Shown here one piece after another: positions 28,352-39,297 of a stretch of 64,000 bases of DNA (position 1 is the stretch's first letter; each line of letters begins with the position of its first letter). Source of the DNA: Pseudomonas lactis. Its GTDB lineage: Bacteria; Pseudomonadota; Gammaproteobacteria; Pseudomonadales; Pseudomonadaceae. The stretch lies in the NCBI RefSeq assembly GCF_001439845.1, contig NZ_JYLO01000013.1, forward strand, positions 62,001-126,000, written 5' to 3'. A program made the translations under genes and the position numbers. Under the pieces are notes generated by a model. That model had not been told where the DNA came from. It made no database searches and was given only the letters and a program-made list of their open reading frames with translations.

Positions 28352-31300
28352 ATGCAGCATTCCTCCAGCCTGCCGGCCCGCTTCCCCCTCACTGGCCCCC
28401 AACAAGACATTTGGCTCGACCAACTGCGCGTGGGCGACTCGCCGCTGTACAACATTGGCGGCTACCTGGATTTTGCCGGCACCGTCGAGCCCGAACGCAT
28501 GCGCCGTGCCGTCGCACTGCTGGTGGCCCGTCACGATGCGCTACGCACTCAACTGCATACCGACGCCAATGGCCTGCCTGGGCAAACATTCGCCCCTGAG
28601 TTGAGGGTGGAGATGGCGCTGCATGATTTCTCCGCGCTGCCCGACCCATCGGCGGCAACCCAAGCCTTGATGCAGGCGCAAATGGCCCGGCCCTACGCCC
28701 TGAGCGGCGAACCACTGTGCCGGTTTTTCCTGGTCAAACTTGACCATGATCACTACCGCCTCGGCACCCAGGCTCATCACCTGATCCTCGACGGCTGGGG
28801 CTTCGGCCAGATGCTGCAATCCCTCGCGCAGCTCTACAGCGCCCTGGAGCAGGGGCGCGACACTGAGCTGCTGGCGCCGTCCTACATCGACTTTATCGAC
28901 ACCGACCAGCGCTACCTGCAATCGGCCCGCTACGCCCGCGACCGCGACTATTGGCTGGGCAAATACCAAGTGCTGCCCGAACCACTGCTCACCCCCAGGC
29001 ACAACGCCAAGACGTCGAGCAACACCTGGGTGCAAGGCTTCCCGGTGCCGTTGCAGAGCCGCATGGAGCAGGTTGCCAACCACTACCAGGCGTCGGCCTT
29101 TCATGTGTTGCTGGCGGCGATGTATGTGTATTTCACCCGCACCAGCCAACGCCAGGAATGGGCGGTGGGGCTGCCGATTCTCAACCGCTCCAACGCGCGT
29201 TTTCGCGCCACTGTGGGCCTGTTCACCCAGGTCAGCGCGGTACGTTTTGCGTTCAGCGAGGGCGTGTCTTTCGGTGCCCTGGTGCGTGGCATCCGTGATC
29301 AGCTCAAGCAGGACTTTCGTCATCAGCGCTTCCCGTTGAGTGAGATGAACCGCGAGCTGGGCCTGCGCCGAACGGATCGCGGGCAACTCTTTGACGTGTC
29401 GGTATCGTTCGAGCAGGACGACCACGATCTGCGCTTCGGTCAGGTCCAGGCCCGCGCGATCAAGGTTTCCAATCAGCATGAAGCGCTACCGCTCGCCATT
29501 CACCTGCGCAGCCATCGTTACCAGGACAATGCCTGGCTGCATTGCGTCTACAACGAGGCGTATTTCCAGGCGGGCGACGTGCAGGCATTGGCCCAGCGCT
29601 TCATCGGGCTGCTGGAACAGGGGCTGGAAGATACTGCGCTGCCCATCGCTGAGTTTTCCATGCTGTTGCCCCAGGAGCAGGCCCGATTGCAGCACTGGAA
29701 CGCCACCGCGCAGCCCAACGCCACGCCGCAAACCCTGCATCAGCGCATTGAAGCCCAGGCCGCACGTACGCCCCACGCTATTGCGGCGGTGTATCAGGAC
29801 CGCGCACTGAGCTACACCCAACTCAACCGCCAGGCCAATACGCTGGCCCACCAATTAGTGGCGCTCGGCGTACAGCCCGATGACCGCGTTGCGATCCTGG
29901 CCCGACGTGGCCTTGACACCCTGGCGGGGCTGTTGGCGATCCTCAAATCCGGCGCCTGCTACGTGCCGCTGGACCCGGCCCATCCCGCCGAACGCCTGGA
30001 GTACCTGCTGCACGACAGCGCGCCCGTGGCCATCCTGACCCAGCACGATTTACGCCAGCGTCTGCCCGTCTCGACGGTACCGGTGATCGCGCTGGAGCCT
30101 GGCAATGCGTCCATCGACAGCAACCCTCAGGTTGCGGTCACGCCGTCGAACCTGGCCTATGTGATTTACACCTCGGGTTCCACCGGCTTGCCCAAGGGCG
30201 TGATGGTTGAACACCACAGCGTGTCGAACCTGGTGGACTGGCATTGCCAGGCGTTCGACCTGCACGCGGGCAGCCACACCGCCAGCGTCGCAGGCTTCGG
30301 TTTTGATGCCATGGCCTGGGAGGTCTGGCCGGCGTTGTGCGTGGGCGCGACCTTGCACCTGCCACCGGCCCAGGAGGGCGCGGAAGATATCGACGCGTTG
30401 CTTCACTGGTGGCGCTCGCAACCGTTGCAGGTGTGTTTCCTGCCCACGCCTGTGGCCGAATATGCGTTCAGCCAGGGGCAGGGGCATCCCACCTTGCGCA
30501 CCTTGCTGATCGGCGGCGACCGCCTGCGCACCTTCACCCAGGCGCAGACGTTTGCGGTGGTGAACAACTATGGTCCCACCGAAGCCACGGTGGTGGCGAC
30601 CTCGGGGCGTGTCGAGGTGGGCCAGCCGTTGCATATCGGCGCGCCGGTCGCCAATGCCCGGGTCTACCTGCTGGACGCGCAACAACGTCCGGTGCCGATT
30701 GGCGTGGCGGGGGAGTTGTATGTCGGCGGCAAGGGTGTGGCGCGGGGGTACCTGAACCGTCCGGAACTCAGTGCCGAACGTTTTCTCGACGACCCTTTCA
30801 GCGGTGGTCGGATGTACCGCACCGGCGACCTGGCGCGCTGGCTGCCAGACGGCACTCTCGACTACCTGGGGCGCAACGACGACCAGGTGAAAATCCGTGG
30901 CGTGCGCATCGAACTGGGAGAAATCGAATCGGCCCTGGCCAGCCATCCGGCGCTTCAGGATGCAGTGGTGCAGTTTCGCGACGGGCAATTGTGGGCGTGG
31001 TTTGTGCCATGTCAGCCTGTGGAAATCGAAGCACTGCGCACCCACCTTCAAGCCACGCTGGCGGACTACATGTTGCCCGCGGCTTACGTGCGCCTCGACG
31101 CGTTGCCCCTCACCGCCAACGGCAAGCTCGACCGCCGAGCCTTGCCGTCACCCACCCAGGAAGCCTTTATCACCCGTCGCTTCGAAGCGCCACAGGAGGG
31201 CGTGGAAACCACACTGGCGCAGATCTGGTCCGAGTTGCTGCACGTGCAACCAGTGGGTCGCCACGATCATTTCTTCGAGCTGGGCGGGCATTCGCTGTTG

Positions 31301-34300
31301 GCGGTGCAGCTGGTGCAGCGTATGCGCGAGGCCGGCCTGCGCGCCGACGTGCAGGTGCTGTTCGGCCAGCCCACCGTGGCGGCGCTGGCGGCGGCGTGTG
31401 GCGGTCACGAACAGGCGGTGCCGGCCAATCGAATCCCGGCCGGTTGCACCCATATCACCACGGACTTGCTCGCCCTGGCCGAACTCGATCAACCCAGCCT
31501 CGACCGCATCGTCGCCGGCATCCCCGGTGGCGCCGCCAATGTGCAGGACCTCTACCCGCTGGCGCCGTTGCAGGAAGGGTTGCTCTACCACCACCTCACC
31601 GACGCGCACGACCCGTACCAGCAACAGGCGCTGTTCAGTTTTGCGCACCGCGAGCAACTGGAGGCCTTTGCCAGTGCCTTGCAACAGGTGATCAATCGCC
31701 ACGATATTTTGCGTACCAGCCTGGTGTGGGATGCCCTTGAACAACCAATGCAGATGGTGTGGCGCCAGGCGCAGTTGCGGGTTGAACCGCTGCGCGAACC
31801 GGCGCAACCGCTGGACTTGCGCCAGGCGCCGCTGATGGCCCTGGATTACGCCGAGGAGCCCCAGCACCAGCGCTGGGTCGCCAGGCTGCGCTTTCATCAT
31901 CTGGTCAACGATGCCACGTCGACCACGCTGCTGGTGGACGAGATTCGCGCCCATTTGCTGGGCCAACAGGCGCAACTGCCGGCGCCCGTGCCTTATCGCA
32001 ATATGGTGGCGCACGCCCGTTCGACCGTGCGCCAGGCGGCGCATGAAGCGTTCTTTCGAGAGCGTCTGGCGGATGTAGATGAGCCGACCTTGGCGTTCGG
32101 CCTGCAGGAGCGCCAGGCCAATCGCGCCGAAACCGAAGAGGCGCAGCGTGCGCTCAGCGACACGCTCAATCTACGCCTGCGCAGCCAGGCCCGAGCCCTT
32201 GGGGTGAGTGCTGCGAGCCTGTTCCACCTGGCCTGGGCTCAGGTGCTCAGCCGTGTCGCGGGCCGCGAAGACGTGGTGTTCGGCACCGTGCTGCTCGGCC
32301 GTTTGCAAGCCGGCGAGGGGGCCGAGCGGGCCTTGGGCATGTTCATCAACACCTTGCCGCTGCGCCTGCGCCTGGCAGGGCAAAACGTGGCGCAGGCGCT
32401 GCACGACACCCACGCGCAACTGAGTGCCTTGCTCGCCCATGAACAGGCGTCGCTGGCATTGGCCCAGCGCTGCAGTGGGGTGACCGGGCTATTCAACAGC
32501 CTGCTCAACTACCGTCACACCTCGGCCGACCCCGAGCTGAACCTGGTGCCGGGCATTGCCTTGCTCAGCAGTGAAGACATCCTCAGTTACCCGTTGATGC
32601 TCACGGTGGACGACCTGGGCAGTGGCGTGCGGCTCAAGGCCAAGACGCCACGCGCAGTCGGCGCTGAACGGGTCTTGGATTACTTGGACGTCACCCTGAA
32701 CGGCCTGGCGGACGCACTGGAAAACACGCCGAAAATGCCGTTGCGCGAGGTGCCAGTGTTGCCCGCCAGCGAACTGCGCAGATTGCTGGTGGACTTCAAC
32801 ACGACCGCCACCGACCACCCGCACACGTTGACCGTGCAAGCGCTGTTTGAAGCCCATGCGCGGCGAATCCCCGATGCCATCGCGGTGCAGACGGATGAGC
32901 AGGCATTGACCTACCGCGAGCTCAACGAACGCGCCAACCAACTGGCCTTCCACTTGCGCGAGCACGGCGTACAGCCCGACGCGCGGGTGGCATTGTGCGT
33001 AGAGCGAGGGTTGGATCTGGTGGTGGGCTTGCTGGGCATTCTCAAGGCCGGCGGCGCCTATGTGCCCCTCGACCCCGGTTACCCACGCGAGCGCCTGGCC
33101 TACATGCTTGCCGACAGCCAGCCGGTGGCGCTGCTGGTACAGGCCGCCACCCGCGACGTGGTGGGCGATGTCTCGATCCCGCTGATCGACTTCGACCACT
33201 GCGCCTGGAACCATGCACCGATCGACAACCCACAAGTGCCCGGCTTGAGCGTCGCCAACCTCGCCTACGTGATGTACACCTCGGGTTCCACCGGCACACC
33301 CAAGGGCGTGATGATCGAGCATCGCGGCCTGGGCAATCTGCTGCAGTGGGGCTCGCACCTGTGCCCGAACGCCGAAGGCGGCGCCTTGTTGCAGCGCGCA
33401 CCGTTCAGCTTCGACGGTTCAGTGTGGGAGCTGTTCTGGCCGTTGAGCAACGGCATGCGCCTGGTGTTGGCGCGGCCCGATGGGCACCGCGAGCCGGCGT
33501 ACCTGGCGCAAGTGATTCGCACGCAGCAGATCAGCGTGATCAAGTTCGTGCCCGCCATGTTGCAGCAGTTTCTCGACCTGGATGAATCGGCCCTGTGCAC
33601 CAGCCTCACCGATGTGCTGTGCGGCGGCGGTGAACTCACCGCCGCCCTGGCCCGGGGCGTACAGGCGCGCTTGCCCAGGGTGCGTTTGCACAACGTGTAC
33701 GGCCCCACCGAAGCCACGGTGGACAGCAGCGCCTGGACCCTCGAACCCGGCGCGCCGGTGCCCATCCTGCAACTGCCGATTGGCCGCCCCATCAACAACA
33801 CCCGCCTGTACGTGCTAGACGCCCATGATGCGCCGGTGCCCATGGGCATCAGCGGCCAATTGCACATCGGCGGCGTCGGCGTTGCCCGTGGCTACCTGGG
33901 CCTGGAGCAGCTGACTGCCGAACGTTTTATCGACAGCCCCTTCGTGGCTGGCGACCGCCTGTATCGCACCGGCGACCTGGTGCGCTACCTGCCCGACGGC
34001 ACGCTTGAGTTCCTCGGGCGCAACGACTTCCAAGTCAAACTGCGCGGCGTGCGCCTGGAACTGGGCGAGATCGAAGCATGCCTGGCCACCCACCCGGCGT
34101 TGCACGAGGTGGCCGTATTGATTTGCGATGAGCGCCTGGTGGCCTACTTCACCCTGCGCGGCCAGGCGCCGAGCCTGCAAGCCTTGCGTGACCATGCGCT
34201 GGAACACCTGCCGGAATACATGGTGCCGGCCGCCTTCGTGCAACTCGACGCACTGCCCCTCAACCCCGCCGGCAAACTCGACCGCAAGGCCCTGCCAGCG

Positions 34301-34621
34301 CCAGGGCTGGAGGCTGTGCTTAGCCGAGCCTACGAAGCGCCAGTGGGCGAGGTGGAAAGCCTGATGGCCGGGATCTGGGCCGAGGTGTTGAAACTCGAAC
34401 GGGTAGGGCGCCATGACCACTTTTTTGAACTGGGCGGGCACTCCCTACTGGCAGTGAACCTTGTCGCCCGCCTGCGCAAGGCCGGGCTGGACGTGGACGC
34501 CCGCACCCTGTTCAGCCAGCCCACACTGGCGCAACTGGCCGCGAAAACAGCGGCGCAGGCCCCGCGTGTAGAAGCACCACAAACCGCCATTCCCCAACTC
34601 AATCGCCGTCGACGGATTTAG
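28352..34621 (+). CDS. Two-module NRPS, likely first synthetase of a viscosin/massetolide-type lipopeptide
   Basis: A 2089-residue synthetase, C-A-T-C-A-T, with no thioesterase. The first C domain (about 10-440) has HHLILDG at 142-148 and, lying at the N-terminus without an upstream carrier, should be a lipoinitiation domain that attaches the fatty acid. A1 (about 455-965) gives the pocket residues D-A-W-F-L-G-N-V-V-K, the known leucine code. T1 has LGGHSLL near 980. The second C domain (from about 1065) has HHLVNDA at 1182 and belongs by sequence to the dual epimerisation/condensation type. A2 (about 1490-1995) gives D-G-W-K-L-G-V-V-D-K; Lys at the fourth position suggests an acidic residue (Glu or Asp). 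T2 has its serine near 2031. Size, domains and LuxR/efflux neighbours match ViscA/MassA (Leu-Glu). AGAAGGA lies 5 bases before the start. Confidence 0.9.
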   Translation: MQHSSSLPARFPLTGPQQDIWLDQLRVGDSPLYNIGGYLDFAGTVEPERMRRAVALLVARHDALRTQLHTDANGLPGQTFAPELRVEMALHDFSALPDPSAATQALMQAQMARPYALSGEPLCRFFLVKLDHDHYRLGTQAHHLILDGWGFGQMLQSLAQLYSALEQGRDTELLAPSYIDFIDTDQRYLQSARYARDRDYWLGKYQVLPEPLLTPRHNAKTSSNTWVQGFPVPLQSRMEQVANHYQASAFHVLLAAMYVYFTRTSQRQEWAVGLPILNRSNARFRATVGLFTQVSAVRFAFSEGVSFGALVRGIRDQLKQDFRHQRFPLSEMNRELGLRRTDRGQLFDVSVSFEQDDHDLRFGQVQARAIKVSNQHEALPLAIHLRSHRYQDNAWLHCVYNEAYFQAGDVQALAQRFIGLLEQGLEDTALPIAEFSMLLPQEQARLQHWNATAQPNATPQTLHQRIEAQAARTPHAIAAVYQDRALSYTQLNRQANTLAHQLVALGVQPDDRVAILARRGLDTLAGLLAILKSGACYVPLDPAHPAERLEYLLHDSAPVAILTQHDLRQRLPVSTVPVIALEPGNASIDSNPQVAVTPSNLAYVIYTSGSTGLPKGVMVEHHSVSNLVDWHCQAFDLHAGSHTASVAGFGFDAMAWEVWPALCVGATLHLPPAQEGAEDIDALLHWWRSQPLQVCFLPTPVAEYAFSQGQGHPTLRTLLIGGDRLRTFTQAQTFAVVNNYGPTEATVVATSGRVEVGQPLHIGAPVANARVYLLDAQQRPVPIGVAGELYVGGKGVARGYLNRPELSAERFLDDPFSGGRMYRTGDLARWLPDGTLDYLGRNDDQVKIRGVRIELGEIESALASHPALQDAVVQFRDGQLWAWFVPCQPVEIEALRTHLQATLADYMLPAAYVRLDALPLTANGKLDRRALPSPTQEAFITRRFEAPQEGVETTLAQIWSELLHVQPVGRHDHFFELGGHSLLAVQLVQRMREAGLRADVQVLFGQPTVAALAAACGGHEQAVPANRIPAGCTHITTDLLALAELDQPSLDRIVAGIPGGAANVQDLYPLAPLQEGLLYHHLTDAHDPYQQQALFSFAHREQLEAFASALQQVINRHDILRTSLVWDALEQPMQMVWRQAQLRVEPLREPAQPLDLRQAPLMALDYAEEPQHQRWVARLRFHHLVNDATSTTLLVDEIRAHLLGQQAQLPAPVPYRNMVAHARSTVRQAAHEAFFRERLADVDEPTLAFGLQERQANRAETEEAQRALSDTLNLRLRSQARALGVSAASLFHLAWAQVLSRVAGREDVVFGTVLLGRLQAGEGAERALGMFINTLPLRLRLAGQNVAQALHDTHAQLSALLAHEQASLALAQRCSGVTGLFNSLLNYRHTSADPELNLVPGIALLSSEDILSYPLMLTVDDLGSGVRLKAKTPRAVGAERVLDYLDVTLNGLADALENTPKMPLREVPVLPASELRRLLVDFNTTATDHPHTLTVQALFEAHARRIPDAIAVQTDEQALTYRELNERANQLAFHLREHGVQPDARVALCVERGLDLVVGLLGILKAGGAYVPLDPGYPRERLAYMLADSQPVALLVQAATRDVVGDVSIPLIDFDHCAWNHAPIDNPQVPGLSVANLAYVMYTSGSTGTPKGVMIEHRGLGNLLQWGSHLCPNAEGGALLQRAPFSFDGSVWELFWPLSNGMRLVLARPDGHREPAYLAQVIRTQQISVIKFVPAMLQQFLDLDESALCTSLTDVLCGGGELTAALARGVQARLPRVRLHNVYGPTEATVDSSAWTLEPGAPVPILQLPIGRPINNTRLYVLDAHDAPVPMGISGQLHIGGVGVARGYLGLEQLTAERFIDSPFVAGDRLYRTGDLVRYLPDGTLEFLGRNDFQVKLRGVRLELGEIEACLATHPALHEVAVLICDERLVAYFTLRGQAPSLQALRDHALEHLPEYMVPAAFVQLDALPLNPAGKLDRKALPAPGLEAVLSRAYEAPVGEVESLMAGIWAEVLKLERVGRHDHFFELGGHSLLAVNLVARLRKAGLDVDARTLFSQPTLAQLAAKTAAQAPRVEAPQTAIPQLNRRRRI

Positions 34622-34640
34622 CTCAGGCACTGCGATCCAA

Positions 34641-35078
34641 TGTGGGAGCTGGCTTGCCTGCGAAGACGGCCTAACAGTCAACACAGTTGGACCGGGTACA
34701 TATCCGTTATTTAGGTAACGGCCACCTAGGGTTCCGCCCTGACGGCGGGTCACTTTGGAAAAGCCGGAATGCCGGCCCAGCCCAAAGTAACCAAAGGGCT
34801 CTTGCCCCACCACTCGGCACCTCGCTTGGGCTCGGTGTGCCCGTAATCCGCCAGTGATTTGGGGGGCCGCCGCCACGCGCCATCCATGGCGCGGGGCGGC
34901 TAAACCGGCATCCCTGCCGGTTTACCCCCCAAATCCCTGTCGAATTCCGGCCAGCGTGGTTTGACGGGGCGCCTAAGATCAAAAGCAGATCAAGATCAAG
35001 ATCAAGATCAAGATCAAGAGCGGCTCGCTTCGCATCGTGGTTACCGTCCGCTGTTACAGTCCACAAAGTTGTGTAGAT
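34641..35078. repeat. Dispersed long repeat, copy 1
   Basis: About 0.44 kb almost identical to 58195-58605. It begins with a GTGGGAGCTGGCTTGCC REP unit and contains several short inverted repeats (for example around GGCATCCCTGCCGG and CGCCATCCATGGCG). It carries a hexamer array AGATCA in five copies (about 34994-35023), then AGCGGCTCGCTTCGC. Open frames inside it are unlikely to be genes. It fills most of the 648-base gap after the NRPS. Confidence 0.88.
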
Positions 35079-35142
35079 ACCTATGCTGCGATGGCATCGA
35101 CTCGGTTCGCCTGAACTACCAAGGTATTTGCATCAATACCAC

Positions 35143-35242
35143 TGTAGGAGCGAGCTTGCTCGCGAAAAACCCCAACGGTAACGCGTGCCTCCTGAATAAA
35201 CGCCGCGCCTGTGAGTTTTTCGCGAGCAAGCTCGCTCCTACA
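35143..35242. repeat. REP pair, TGTAGGAGCGAGC class
   Basis: Inverted copies of TGTAGGAGCGAGCTTGCTCG flank about 60 bases between the long repeat and the DUF6124-like gene. Confidence 0.9.
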
Positions 35243-35269
35243 AAATGGGGCCAAGCCCGCTTTTACATT

Positions 35270-35578
35270 TTAAGTTGTTGGCTTCAAAGGCTTCACGCAC
35301 TCAATAGAGCGATCTACCGTGGTCTTGGCAATCTCCAACAAATGCCACACCGCCAGAATCTTCGCCCGCCCTGGGTTATCCAGCAGCTCGCCGCAATCGA
35401 GCGCCGTTGCCGAAGCGCTGTCGAGCAGGCTGGCGGTGTAGAGCAAAGCATCTTCAAAACTCAGGTCGTCGTTGACGTTGTGGAAACCCTGGCTGGGCAG
35501 GTAATGGTCGATGGCGCGGTTGAACGCGGCACGGTCTTTTGCAGGATCGAGGGGTGAATCGGGTAGGACTTTATTCAT
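35270..35578 (-). CDS. Small DUF6124/DUF3077-like protein
   Basis: A 102-residue acidic, mostly helical protein without signal peptide, opening MNKVLPDSPLDPA. The N-terminal MNK-P-P pattern and the helical core (SFEDALLYTASLLDSASAT, then LAVWHLLEIAKTTVD) resemble the small Pseudomonas proteins named DUF3077/DUF6124, of unknown function and present in many copies per genome. The start at 35578 has GGAG 7 bases upstream. A strongly structured sequence precedes it on the same strand (35617-35781). It stands alone, convergent with nothing but repeats. Confidence 0.75.
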   Translation of the reverse strand: MNKVLPDSPLDPAKDRAAFNRAIDHYLPSQGFHNVNDDLSFEDALLYTASLLDSASATALDCGELLDNPGRAKILAVWHLLEIAKTTVDRSIECVKPLKPTT

Positions 35579-35616
35579 GGTGTAGCTCCGCGTTGGATTA
35601 GGAGACGACACCCGTC

Positions 35617-35781
35617 GCGACTAAACGAGGGTGGCGGCTGTACGCAGGTTAGTCGACCGGCCCAACACGAAACATCCGGCGCACCCGAAGGTGCCCTACG
35701 CACAGCCACCATAAAACTCATGGAGACCATGCCGTGTTGGAAGATACGAGCGACTAAACCCGATCACTGATGAGCAGTGAT
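35617..35781 (-). ncRNA. Candidate structured (pseudoknotted) leader RNA
   Basis: Read on the minus strand, the 5' part forms a hairpin ATCACTG-CTCAT-CAGTGAT (35781-35763). Two exact copies of GTTTAGTCGC (35759-35750 and 35626-35617) bracket a core. In the core CCAACACG (35740-35733) can pair with CGTGTTGG (35669-35662), and GGTGGCTGT (35710-35702) with ACAG-CCG-CCACC (35641-35630) with a 3-base bulge. These two stems cross, which makes a pseudoknot. GCACC-TTCG-GGTGC (35694-35681) is a UUCG-capped hairpin inside. It lies 38 bases before the DUF6124-like start codon, where a riboswitch-like leader would be. No known RNA family is recognised. Confidence 0.5.
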
Positions 35782-35864
35782 GGACCGCAGACTAGCCACC
35801 GATTCCAACCGGCACAAGGCGGCGGGGATTGTCTCGGAAACGTCCTGCAATTTAAAGGGACACG

Positions 35865-35906
35865 GCTTGCTGGCCCTTTACAAACCATGACAAAAGGCCA
35901 GCAAGC
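35865..35906. repeat. Inverted repeat, 11-base arms
   Basis: GCTTGCTGGCC and GGCCAGCAAGC flank 20 bases just beyond the end of the glycosyltransferase gene. It may act as a terminator for that minus-strand gene, although no run of T follows. The remainder of the 336-base gap holds the leader described separately. Confidence 0.6.
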
Positions 35907-35914
35907 AGAGTGCC

Positions 35915-37432
35915 TCAGCGCGTCCCTGGAACAAACGCCACACTCCCACCCTCACGCGCCTTGAACAACCGCTCCCCATTATCCGGTTGCGTCGTCACCA
36001 CTTGATGATCCACCGCCAGAAACGCTAACGGCGTCGGCTCGTCCTTGGAATACTGCGCGACGATTATCGTACGTTGCGGATCAAACCCCTGACCGCTGGT
36101 TTTTTCCAGCCAGGCCATGAACGCGGCGCTGTTGCCCTGGCGCGGGAAGTCCTGGCTTTCGCTGACGTAGTAGAAAGGCTTGCCGTGGTTTTGCAGGTAC
36201 ATGGGCAGCTTGTTGTCGACCTCTACCAGCACCAGTTGCCATTGATTCCAGGGCGCACTTTTCTCAGCCTGGGCTTGCAGATCGGTGGCGAAGCGGGTGA
36301 CGCCGCCGTTGCCGTTGGTCCAGGGGTAGATCACGCCCAGCACCAGCAAGAGCAGGCCTGCGCTCAAGCCAAAGCCTGTTTGCCAGCGCGGGCAGCTCGA
36401 AGGTTTTTTGTGCAGGCGCTCGCTCAGCCACCAGGCGCCGAGCAGTTGGGCAAAGGGCACCAGCGGCAACACGTAGTAGCTGCGGCGGCTGCCGCTGGCG
36501 GTGAAGAAGACAAATAAAAGGCCCAGGCCCCACACCAGCCAGCGTACGTTGGGCGGCGCCTTGCGCCAGTTGCGCACGGCCAGCCACAGGCCGAGTAACC
36601 AGCAGGGTGCCCAGGGCAGGGTGTAGGCCGGCAGGTAGATCAGGTAAGTGTAGATCGGTCCCATATGGTCGAAGGGGTCGAAGAAGCGCACCACGTTTTC
36701 CCGGAACACCAGTTCCAGGCCGCTCTCGCCGTAAGTGGGGGCGCCGTAGCGGTGGGACAGCACAAAGGGAATTGCGTACACGATGCCTGCGATGAGCAGG
36801 GCCAGCACCAGGCGCAGGTTGAGGTGGCGTTTGTAGCGGTGTTCGCTGAGCAGGTGTGGCAACAGCACCAGGCCCGGCAGCACCACACCGATCAAGCCCT
36901 TGAACAGTGAGGTGGCGGCCAGCAACAGAAAAAACACCGTGTAGCGCCCCAGCCGTGTGTCATCCGGCCCGCGCCAATACCACCACACCGCTGCCAGCAC
37001 GCCGCACACAGTCAGTACATCGGCGGTGGCCACGCGGGCCCAGAACAGGAAATAGAAGGTGGTGGCGAGCATCCACCCGGCGATCAGCCCGGTGCCTTTG
37101 CGAAACAGGCGTTCACCGATCAGGTACACCAGCCAGATGCTCAACCACGCGGCAAGCACCGATGACAGGCGCAGCGACCAGGGGCCGAGGCCGCCCAGCA
37201 GGTGGGCAAACCCGGTGATCAGCCAATAGGAGGGCAGGGGTTTGTCGTAATACGGCGTGCCTTTGAGATACGGGTCGAAGTAATCACCGCTTTGCAGCAT
37301 CTGCAAGGCGATATTCGCCCAGCGCGTTTCCGGCCCCCACAGGTCGCGGCTGCCCAGGCCCAGCAAGAGCAGCAAGGCCGAGGTGCCCAGCAGTAACACC
37401 AGGGCGCCGCGTTCGGTTTTCCAAAAACTCAT
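35915..37432 (-). CDS. Glycosyltransferase family 39/ArnT-like membrane protein
   Basis: A 505-residue polytopic protein of the GT-C fold (protein mannosyltransferase/ArnT type). The first periplasmic loop has the family pattern with acidic residue (LWGPETRWANIALQML) and YYDKPLPSYWL. About ten to twelve membrane segments follow, then a soluble C-terminal part from about residue 380. Such enzymes transfer sugars from polyprenyl phosphate carriers to lipids or proteins in the periplasm. It lies 28 bases downstream of arnT on the same strand, so the two should be co-transcribed. Donor and acceptor are not known. Confidence 0.82.
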   Translation of the reverse strand: MSFWKTERGALVLLLGTSALLLLLGLGSRDLWGPETRWANIALQMLQSGDYFDPYLKGTPYYDKPLPSYWLITGFAHLLGGLGPWSLRLSSVLAAWLSIWLVYLIGERLFRKGTGLIAGWMLATTFYFLFWARVATADVLTVCGVLAAVWWYWRGPDDTRLGRYTVFFLLLAATSLFKGLIGVVLPGLVLLPHLLSEHRYKRHLNLRLVLALLIAGIVYAIPFVLSHRYGAPTYGESGLELVFRENVVRFFDPFDHMGPIYTYLIYLPAYTLPWAPCWLLGLWLAVRNWRKAPPNVRWLVWGLGLLFVFFTASGSRRSYYVLPLVPFAQLLGAWWLSERLHKKPSSCPRWQTGFGLSAGLLLLVLGVIYPWTNGNGGVTRFATDLQAQAEKSAPWNQWQLVLVEVDNKLPMYLQNHGKPFYYVSESQDFPRQGNSAAFMAWLEKTSGQGFDPQRTIIVAQYSKDEPTPLAFLAVDHQVVTTQPDNGERLFKAREGGSVAFVPGTR

Positions 37433-37460
37433 GGGATGTTCCCTGTGGCAGGCGCTGCAT

Positions 37461-39116
37461 TCAAGGGTGTTGGGGGTAAATCGTCAGCACCAGGTCGCCC
37501 TTGCGATAACGTTTTCCACCGGGAGGCAATTGCCCTTCTTCGCGGTGTTCGCTGGTGCTCTTGACCTGCATCAGCACGCCGACCGAACCCTGCTGGCGGG
37601 CCTCGGCCAACCAGGCCTGGACGCTGTCCGGCGTGACTTTGCGCTGTGCCGCGTCTTGGTAGTTCAAGCCATAGCGCAGCTCGCCCTGGGTGTTATAAAA
37701 CGCCACATCGGGCCGGCGCAGGCGCCAAGTCAAGGCCGATGCCAGGCCCAGGTCATTGCTCAGCAAAGCACGGACAGGTTGCAGTTCGGCCAGATGCTCC
37801 TGCACGAATTGGTCGGGCATTTCGTTATCTTCGATCAGGGCCGGCATGCCCGCCGGTAGCAGGGCCACCAGCAAGCCAATGCCCAGGGCGGGCATCGCCC
37901 ACAACGTCAACGGGCGCACCGCTTGCAGCAGGTTGGCGAGGATCCAGCCCAACAGCACGATAAACGTCAGCGACGGGTTGAACATCTCTGCGTGGCTATT
38001 GCCGTACAGCGGGCGGGTGATTTGCAGGTAAATCAGCGCCACCATGGCCGTCAGGCCAAGGACGAAATTGAGCGCGCCGTTGATGACCAGTGGGCGCGCC
38101 TTGCCTTGCTTGATCAGGTCGATCAAGTCGTGGCCCATTAACAAGGCCAGGGGCAACAGGCACGGCATGATGTAGGTCGGCAACTTGCCTTTGCTCAGGC
38201 TGAAAAAGCCCAGGGGCAACAGCAGCCACAGGGCGAGAAAGGTAATCGCCGGCTGGCGCTTTTCCTGCCAGGTCTTGAGCAGGGTGCCGGGTAGCAAGGC
38301 GGCCCACGGCAGGCACGCCACCACCATGATCGGCAGGAAGAACCAAACTGGCCGCGCATGCTGTGCGTTGTCGGCGGCAAAGCGGCGGATGTGCTCATGC
38401 CAGAAAAAGAAATGCCAGTAATCCGGTTCGCGCAAGTGGATGGCCAGGGCCCAGGGCAGGCATACGAGCACGGCGACCAGCACCGCCAACGGCCCGTAGC
38501 GCATCAACTCGCCGACGCGCCGCTGCCAGACGAGGTAGGGTACGGCGATCAAGACCGGCAACAGCCAGGCCAGGAAACCCTTGGTCATGAACCCCATGGC
38601 GCAGGCCACGCCCAACACTGCCCAGGCACCCAGGCGTTCGCGTTGCGTGCGGCAGTCCAGGGCAAACCACAACGCCACCAGGCTCAGGTTCACCCACAGG
38701 GTGAATTGCGGGTCGAGGTTGGCATACCCGGCTTGCCCGGCCACCAGGCCAAAGCTCATGTAGAGCAGGGCGCAGGCAAAGCTCTTGCGCGGGTCGTTCC
38801 ACACGCGCCGGGCGAGCAGGTAGGCCAGTACCACGCTCAGGCCTGTGCTCAGGACCGAGGCGATGCGCACACCGAACAGGTTTTCACCGAACACCGCCTG
38901 GCCAAGGGCGATGAACCAATAGCCGGCCGCGGGCTTCTCGAAATAACGCACGCCCATGAAGTGAGGCGCCACCCAGTTGCCGCTCATCAGCATTTCCTGG
39001 CTGACCTGGGCGTAGCGGGTTTCGTCCGGCGTCCATAAACCGTGAAAGCCCAGGGGCAGCAAGATGAACACGGCAACGCCCAGCAATAGCCAGGCCAGAG
39101 GGTTTACGCGGGGCAT
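37461..39116 (-). CDS. arnT: ArnT, 4-amino-4-deoxy-L-arabinose lipid A transferase
   Basis: A 551-residue GT-C transferase with twelve predicted membrane segments and a soluble periplasmic C-terminus. The first loop has [17 protein letters not shown], with the aspartate-glutamate pair of ArnT, then [30 protein letters not shown] in the middle is typical of ArnT. It adds L-Ara4N to lipid A phosphates, giving polymyxin resistance. ATG at 39116 is preferred; a GTG two codons earlier is closer to GGAG. None of arnB, arnC, arnA, arnD, arnE or arnF is next to it, so substrate would have to come from an arn operon elsewhere. Confidence 0.88.
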   Translation of the reverse strand: MPRVNPLAWLLLGVAVFILLPLGFHGLWTPDETRYAQVSQEMLMSGNWVAPHFMGVRYFEKPAAGYWFIALGQAVFGENLFGVRIASVLSTGLSVVLAYLLARRVWNDPRKSFACALLYMSFGLVAGQAGYANLDPQFTLWVNLSLVALWFALDCRTQRERLGAWAVLGVACAMGFMTKGFLAWLLPVLIAVPYLVWQRRVGELMRYGPLAVLVAVLVCLPWALAIHLREPDYWHFFFWHEHIRRFAADNAQHARPVWFFLPIMVVACLPWAALLPGTLLKTWQEKRQPAITFLALWLLLPLGFFSLSKGKLPTYIMPCLLPLALLMGHDLIDLIKQGKARPLVINGALNFVLGLTAMVALIYLQITRPLYGNSHAEMFNPSLTFIVLLGWILANLLQAVRPLTLWAMPALGIGLLVALLPAGMPALIEDNEMPDQFVQEHLAELQPVRALLSNDLGLASALTWRLRRPDVAFYNTQGELRYGLNYQDAAQRKVTPDSVQAWLAEARQQGSVGVLMQVKSTSEHREEGQLPPGGKRYRKGDLVLTIYPQHP

Positions 39117-39297
39117 GCGCACATCGCTCCATAACGTTCAAGTACGGGCAATGGCGGTATTAACTTAATAGGGTGAAGCATCGTAAGGGTCACTAAGTAG
39201 TTGTAGGAAAACATAACTAACAGGCGCGACTAAACATGCCAGAACAGGGCTGTCGTTTTGCTGAACACGTCGTGGCTTAATATGTAAACAAGTGTAA

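Noticed and set aside
25643-34621. LuxR-efflux-NRPS region read as a siderophore (pyoverdine) locus
   Set aside because: No TonB receptor, ECF sigma factor, ornithine hydroxylase or chromophore genes are present, and the first module has a leucine code with an N-terminal lipoinitiation-type C domain.
34994-35023. AGATCA tandem array considered as a CRISPR
   Set aside because: The units are 6 bases in direct tandem with no spacers; it is a simple-sequence repeat.
34707-35066. Open frames inside the long repeat (and at 58232-58534) with similar products
   Set aside because: Both copies encode the same low-complexity arginine/glycine-rich sequence from a non-coding repeat with hexamer slippage. 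No start signals. Treated as repeat, not genes.
39226-39235. Third GTTTAGTCGC copy as another leader RNA before arnT
   Set aside because: The flanking sequence lacks the pairing partners seen at 35617-35781; probably a chance 10-base match.
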